DNA of 64,000 nucleotides, taken from NCBI RefSeq assembly GCF_016801865.2, contig NC_068937.1, positions 137,094,455-137,158,454 of the forward strand. Direction: 5' to 3'. The position numbers were made by a program, and so were the translations under genes. This document shows, piece after piece, positions 61,246 to 64,000 of this stretch. The DNA is from Culex pipiens pallens. Its lineage: Eukaryota; Arthropoda; Insecta; Diptera; Culicidae. The stretch's first letter is position 1; each line of letters opens with the position of its first letter. Under the pieces are notes generated by a model, which saw only the letters and a program-made list of their open reading frames with translations, did no database searches and was not told the origin of the DNA.

Positions 61246-62150
61246 AGAGTCTTTGTCTGGACCATTGTTATGCTTAGACACACTAAAACTTCAAATGATA
61301 ATTGAAAACAAGTTAACATAACTTGTCTAAATTATGACTATCAATAGCTTAGTTGTTATTAGAGGGTTACGAGCGGGAATTCGACCATTTTTAAACCTCT
61401 TGACTCCTGGAAAATTTGCTCGAGACTTCCGGGAAATCTTGAACTTATATCGAAGCAAATTTATAGAAACTAATCAAAAAACACATTTGGAAAATTCCAA
61501 ATTGTTTTGAACGTTGAATGTACAATGTTCGATGTTCAAGTTCGATTAACCCAATGCTTCTCTAATCTTCTTATTCAGAAACTGTAAATTTTAACTTGTC
61601 AAAAATTTCAAAAACTATAATTGAGAGAAGCCAAAAAAATTGAACCCCAAAATTTATCTTCAAAAATATTTAGCAGATTACCTTTAAAAATATTTAGCAG
61701 TTATTTCAAAGAGTTAAGTTCAATTGCCATATCTTCTCTCGAGCTTAGCAATCCTCATAATCTAGTTTTTTTTTCGAAAAAATGGATTTTCCTGATAACT
61801 GGAAATATTTCTTTTATGAATATTTACAGTTGACCTTAAAAATTACAAAAAAAAACAGTTTTATTTGTTGTTTTGAGTCGTTGTTTATCATACTGCAAAT
61901 TTCGCGATACTGGAAAATTATATATTGAATTTTTTTTTTACAAAAATCTAATAACAAGTTTGTGTAACTTTTGAAAAATCACTCTATGTGAATCAAGATT
62001 CGTAAATATTTTCAGCTACAATTTTGAGAATTAAAAAGCTTAAGAAACGATTTTGTATTTGCAGATTCAGAAAAAAATCGAAATCTAAAATCAAAGTCAT
62101 TAATTATGTTTCTTTTAAGAAGATTGAATCAGGTAATCACATGTGATCAT
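61246..62150. other. AT-rich spacer
   Basis: No gene, terminal repeat or tandem repeat was found. A local duplication ATCTTCAAAAATATTTAGCAG / TACCTTTAAAAATATTTAGCAG occurs at about 61657-61700. Confidence 0.4.
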
Positions 62151-62870
62151 GATCTTAATTTCCATTCTTCCCTTTCCAGAAAACGATTATTTAAATTGCA
62201 AATGCACAACATTAAACCCACATCTCCGCCTTCTCCCAGTAAAACCACCCACTAAAGCTCACTTTTGCAAATCAGATTTTTCCTCCTCCATCAAACAGGT
62301 GGCAAAAGCCGACCCATTGCCGCACTTCGTTTTCACACGTTTTCTTCACCATCCTGGCATCCACAAGAATCCTCCTCGTGCAACTCTTGCACTTTTCCAC
62401 CCACTCGAGCAGAGGTAGTAGCAGTAATTGCTAGTAGAACGACCTCAACGTCGTCGTCGTCGACGCCGTCACGAATCCCGGCGAAAGCAAAAATGCAATG
62501 ATAGCGGGAGATGCCTGGGAAAAATTAAATCATTGTTGAATGATTCAACAGTATTGCACTCTCTTCCCACACTCCCTTTCTACACGGTTACGGTTCGCTA
62601 GGTGGCATCCTTTCGTTCCAGGTTGTGAGGTGCACTCGTTCGTCCTCTCTCTCTCTCTTGAAGATAATATCATTTTGTATTGCATTATTTGTACAAGCGC
62701 AACATCCAGTAGCGGCTCAAGTGGAGTGAAGCAGAACGTGGAGATGCGCACAAGGTGGTGGGAGAAGGGCCCTCGAGAGCAGCATCCTCTTTCGAGAGTG
62801 CTCCGGCATCTCTGGAGGGAAGCTGGGCACGGCGAAATTTGGCGTGGACGGAGTGCACTGGGAATTTTAC
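62150..62870. other. Non-repetitive island with acceptor-like left edge
   Basis: At 62160-62179 a pyrimidine tract ends in CCAG, followed by AAAACG, so it could be a + strand 3' splice site. No convincing exon follows: the frames 62143-62418 and 62265-62501 have no domain and I cannot place a matching donor. (GTC)n lies near 62450-62465. On the minus strand the island lies downstream of cassettes K and L. Confidence 0.4.
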
Positions 62871-62874
62871 AATT

Positions 62875-63110
62875 TTGTTGACAGAATTTGACATTGACAG
62901 AGTTTGACAGTTGATTTGTACTTACCAGTTTAATCAGGAACCACTTTTTTCACTATGTTGTACTTACCGAATCAATCTGGAACCACGATCAAAACTGCAT
63001 ACACCAAGCTCACTGAAGTACAACTTGAAGTCCGTAATCGAGATGTCGTTTGAATTTTTTTTCTGATACGTCACTTAAGTACACCTTGAAGTCCGTAATC
63101 GAGAAGTTTG
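62875..63110 (-). repeat. GAAGTCCG cassette K with two cores
   Basis: Cores lie at about 63025-63049 and 63085-63109, reading DISITDFKLYFSELGV and NFSITDFKVYLSDVSE on the minus strand. Two donor-like sites, CGGTAAGTAC (about 62960) and TGGTAAGTAC (about 62918), follow, then TCAACTGTCAAACTCTGTCA. The whole arrangement is repeated as cassette L about 310 bp away. Confidence 0.75.
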
Positions 63111-63169
63111 CAAAAAATTGGCGTGCACGGAGTGCCTAAGGAGCAAACGGTCGTCTGAGGAATTTCAGA

Positions 63170-63360
63170 CTTGTATTGACAGAATGTGACATTGACAAAG
63201 CTTGAAAGTTTACTTTTTTGACTTTTATTTGTACTTACCAGTAAATTCCGGAACCACTACTTCACTATACTGTACTTACCGAATCATTCTGAAACCACTA
63301 TAAAAGATGTGACAAAAACTCACTGAAGTACACCTTGAAGTCCGTAATCGAAACGTTCAA
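63170..63360 (-). repeat. GAAGTCCG cassette L
   Basis: Tandem copy of cassette K. The core at about 63334-63358 reads NVSITDFKVYFSEFLSHLL then a stop on the minus strand. CGGTAAGTAC lies near 63271-63280, TGGTAAGTAC near 63230-63239, and a tail with TGTCAATGTCACATTCTGTC follows. TTCAGTGAG after the core is shared with K, and GGTTCC(A/G)GA/GGTTTCAGA lies before the donor-like sites. Confidence 0.75.
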
Positions 63361-64000
63361 ATTTTTGCCATGCCCACCCCGGCTCAACCACCCAAGTGAG
63401 AGTTTTGTGCCGGTGCCGGTGCCTCAGAGCGTGTTGAGAAGCTTTTAAAAGTAAAAACAGCAAGTGATCAAGCATCGTTTTACTCTTCACGATGTCCTTC
63501 TCCGCCCTGCCGCTGTCGGTCGTGTGATGCCAAAGGTGTCTATTTATGGAAGGGCTTCCAACCAGCAGCAACAACAGCAAACCCAAGCCCGGGATGCTGG
63601 ACTTCAACGATGATGTTGCCACCCTTACCACGATGCGCTTAAAATAAGCGGAAAAGCGGAGAAAAATGTTGCACTTAAAATGCTGTTGATACTCTCATAA
63701 GAAGATTATAGCATCCTCTCAAAGCATCATCATGGTTGTCATCTCTGTGTCACGGCGGGAGTCCCTCTGCCACACACACTCGAGCTTTTGCAACGACTTC
63801 AGCGCTGGGTTTGAGAGCTGGTCTGGAGATGGTCTGGAAAGTGTGAAAAGCCGGTGAAAGAGTAATTCTCTTTGGGCGTGTGTGTGCGTGTTTAGATTGC
63901 ACATGTTTACAAGATAGCTGAGAAAATTGTAGTGATTCTTTGCTTGAAACGATTTCAGCGATTTTTCCTGATGGAATTTTTTAAAGCTTTTGCCTAACTT
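63360..64000. other. Non-repetitive GC-richer island at the right edge
   Basis: Unique-looking DNA with CAGCAGCAAC repeats near 63563. It occupies the position upstream of cassette L on the minus strand and continues beyond the window. A 103-codon minus-strand open frame (63320-63631) overlaps the cassette L core in another register and has no recognised domain. Confidence 0.4.

Overview
The window reads as non-coding DNA from a culicine mosquito, most likely Culex (inference). It has long AT-rich stretches packed with MITE-like elements, tRNA-derived retroposon sequence and microsatellites. Several repeats resemble families I recall from Culex/Aedes, such as the hairpin ending GGACCATCCATAAACCACG and the repeat starting TTTGCCTTCCTCACC. 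There is no bacterial gene organisation. I could not support a single protein-coding exon, and no open frame carries a domain I recognise. The window is therefore probably the interior of one or more very large introns, or a gene desert.

Layout. About a dozen islands of non-repetitive, more GC-rich DNA (1-1340, 3560-4740, 7027-8640, 11520-12760, 15420-17700, 20820-21770, 27580-28520, 29100-30355, 40320-41290, 43380-44900, 47695-48890, 59430-60910, 62180-62870, 63360-64000) are separated by AT-rich repeat blocks. The blocks hold a tandem duplication split by a hAT-type MITE (1560-3520), a MITE cluster nested within itself (4755-7024), pogo-like and TA-target MITEs (13480-14052), a 960-bp tandem duplication carrying a hairpin MITE (18665-20579), and a 2-kb element with ~540-bp inverted arms (21854-23871). 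They also hold a 6.8-kb hAT-type element with an exact 8-bp target duplication, whose left end is amplified five times (30968-37782), a piggyBac-like MITE (38482-38621) and a tRNA-derived SINE inside a pogo-like relic (42540-43135). The largest is a 10.3-kb array of 9-bp repeats (48935-59283).

Two signals stand out as possible biology rather than repeat debris. First, two + strand sites (16437/16438 and 47694/47695) have a strong pyrimidine tract and AG followed directly by a consensus 5' splice site. That is the signature of zero-length-exon recursive splice sites (ratchet points) in giant insect introns. Second, a family of cassettes, all in one orientation, occurs at 27.3-40.3 kb and 59.3-63.4 kb. 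On the minus strand each has a conserved core encoding Ser-Ile-Thr-Asp-Phe-Lys in one frame. In most full cassettes a GGTAAGTA donor-like site follows, then a TGTCA-rich tail. The cassettes alternate with the GC-rich islands, as expected for an array of alternative first exons or promoters on the minus strand, although a locus-confined repeat family is not excluded. If both signals are real, transcription units on opposite strands overlap here.

Limits: all boundaries were read by eye, family names rest on terminal motifs and target-site duplications, and no similarity search was possible.
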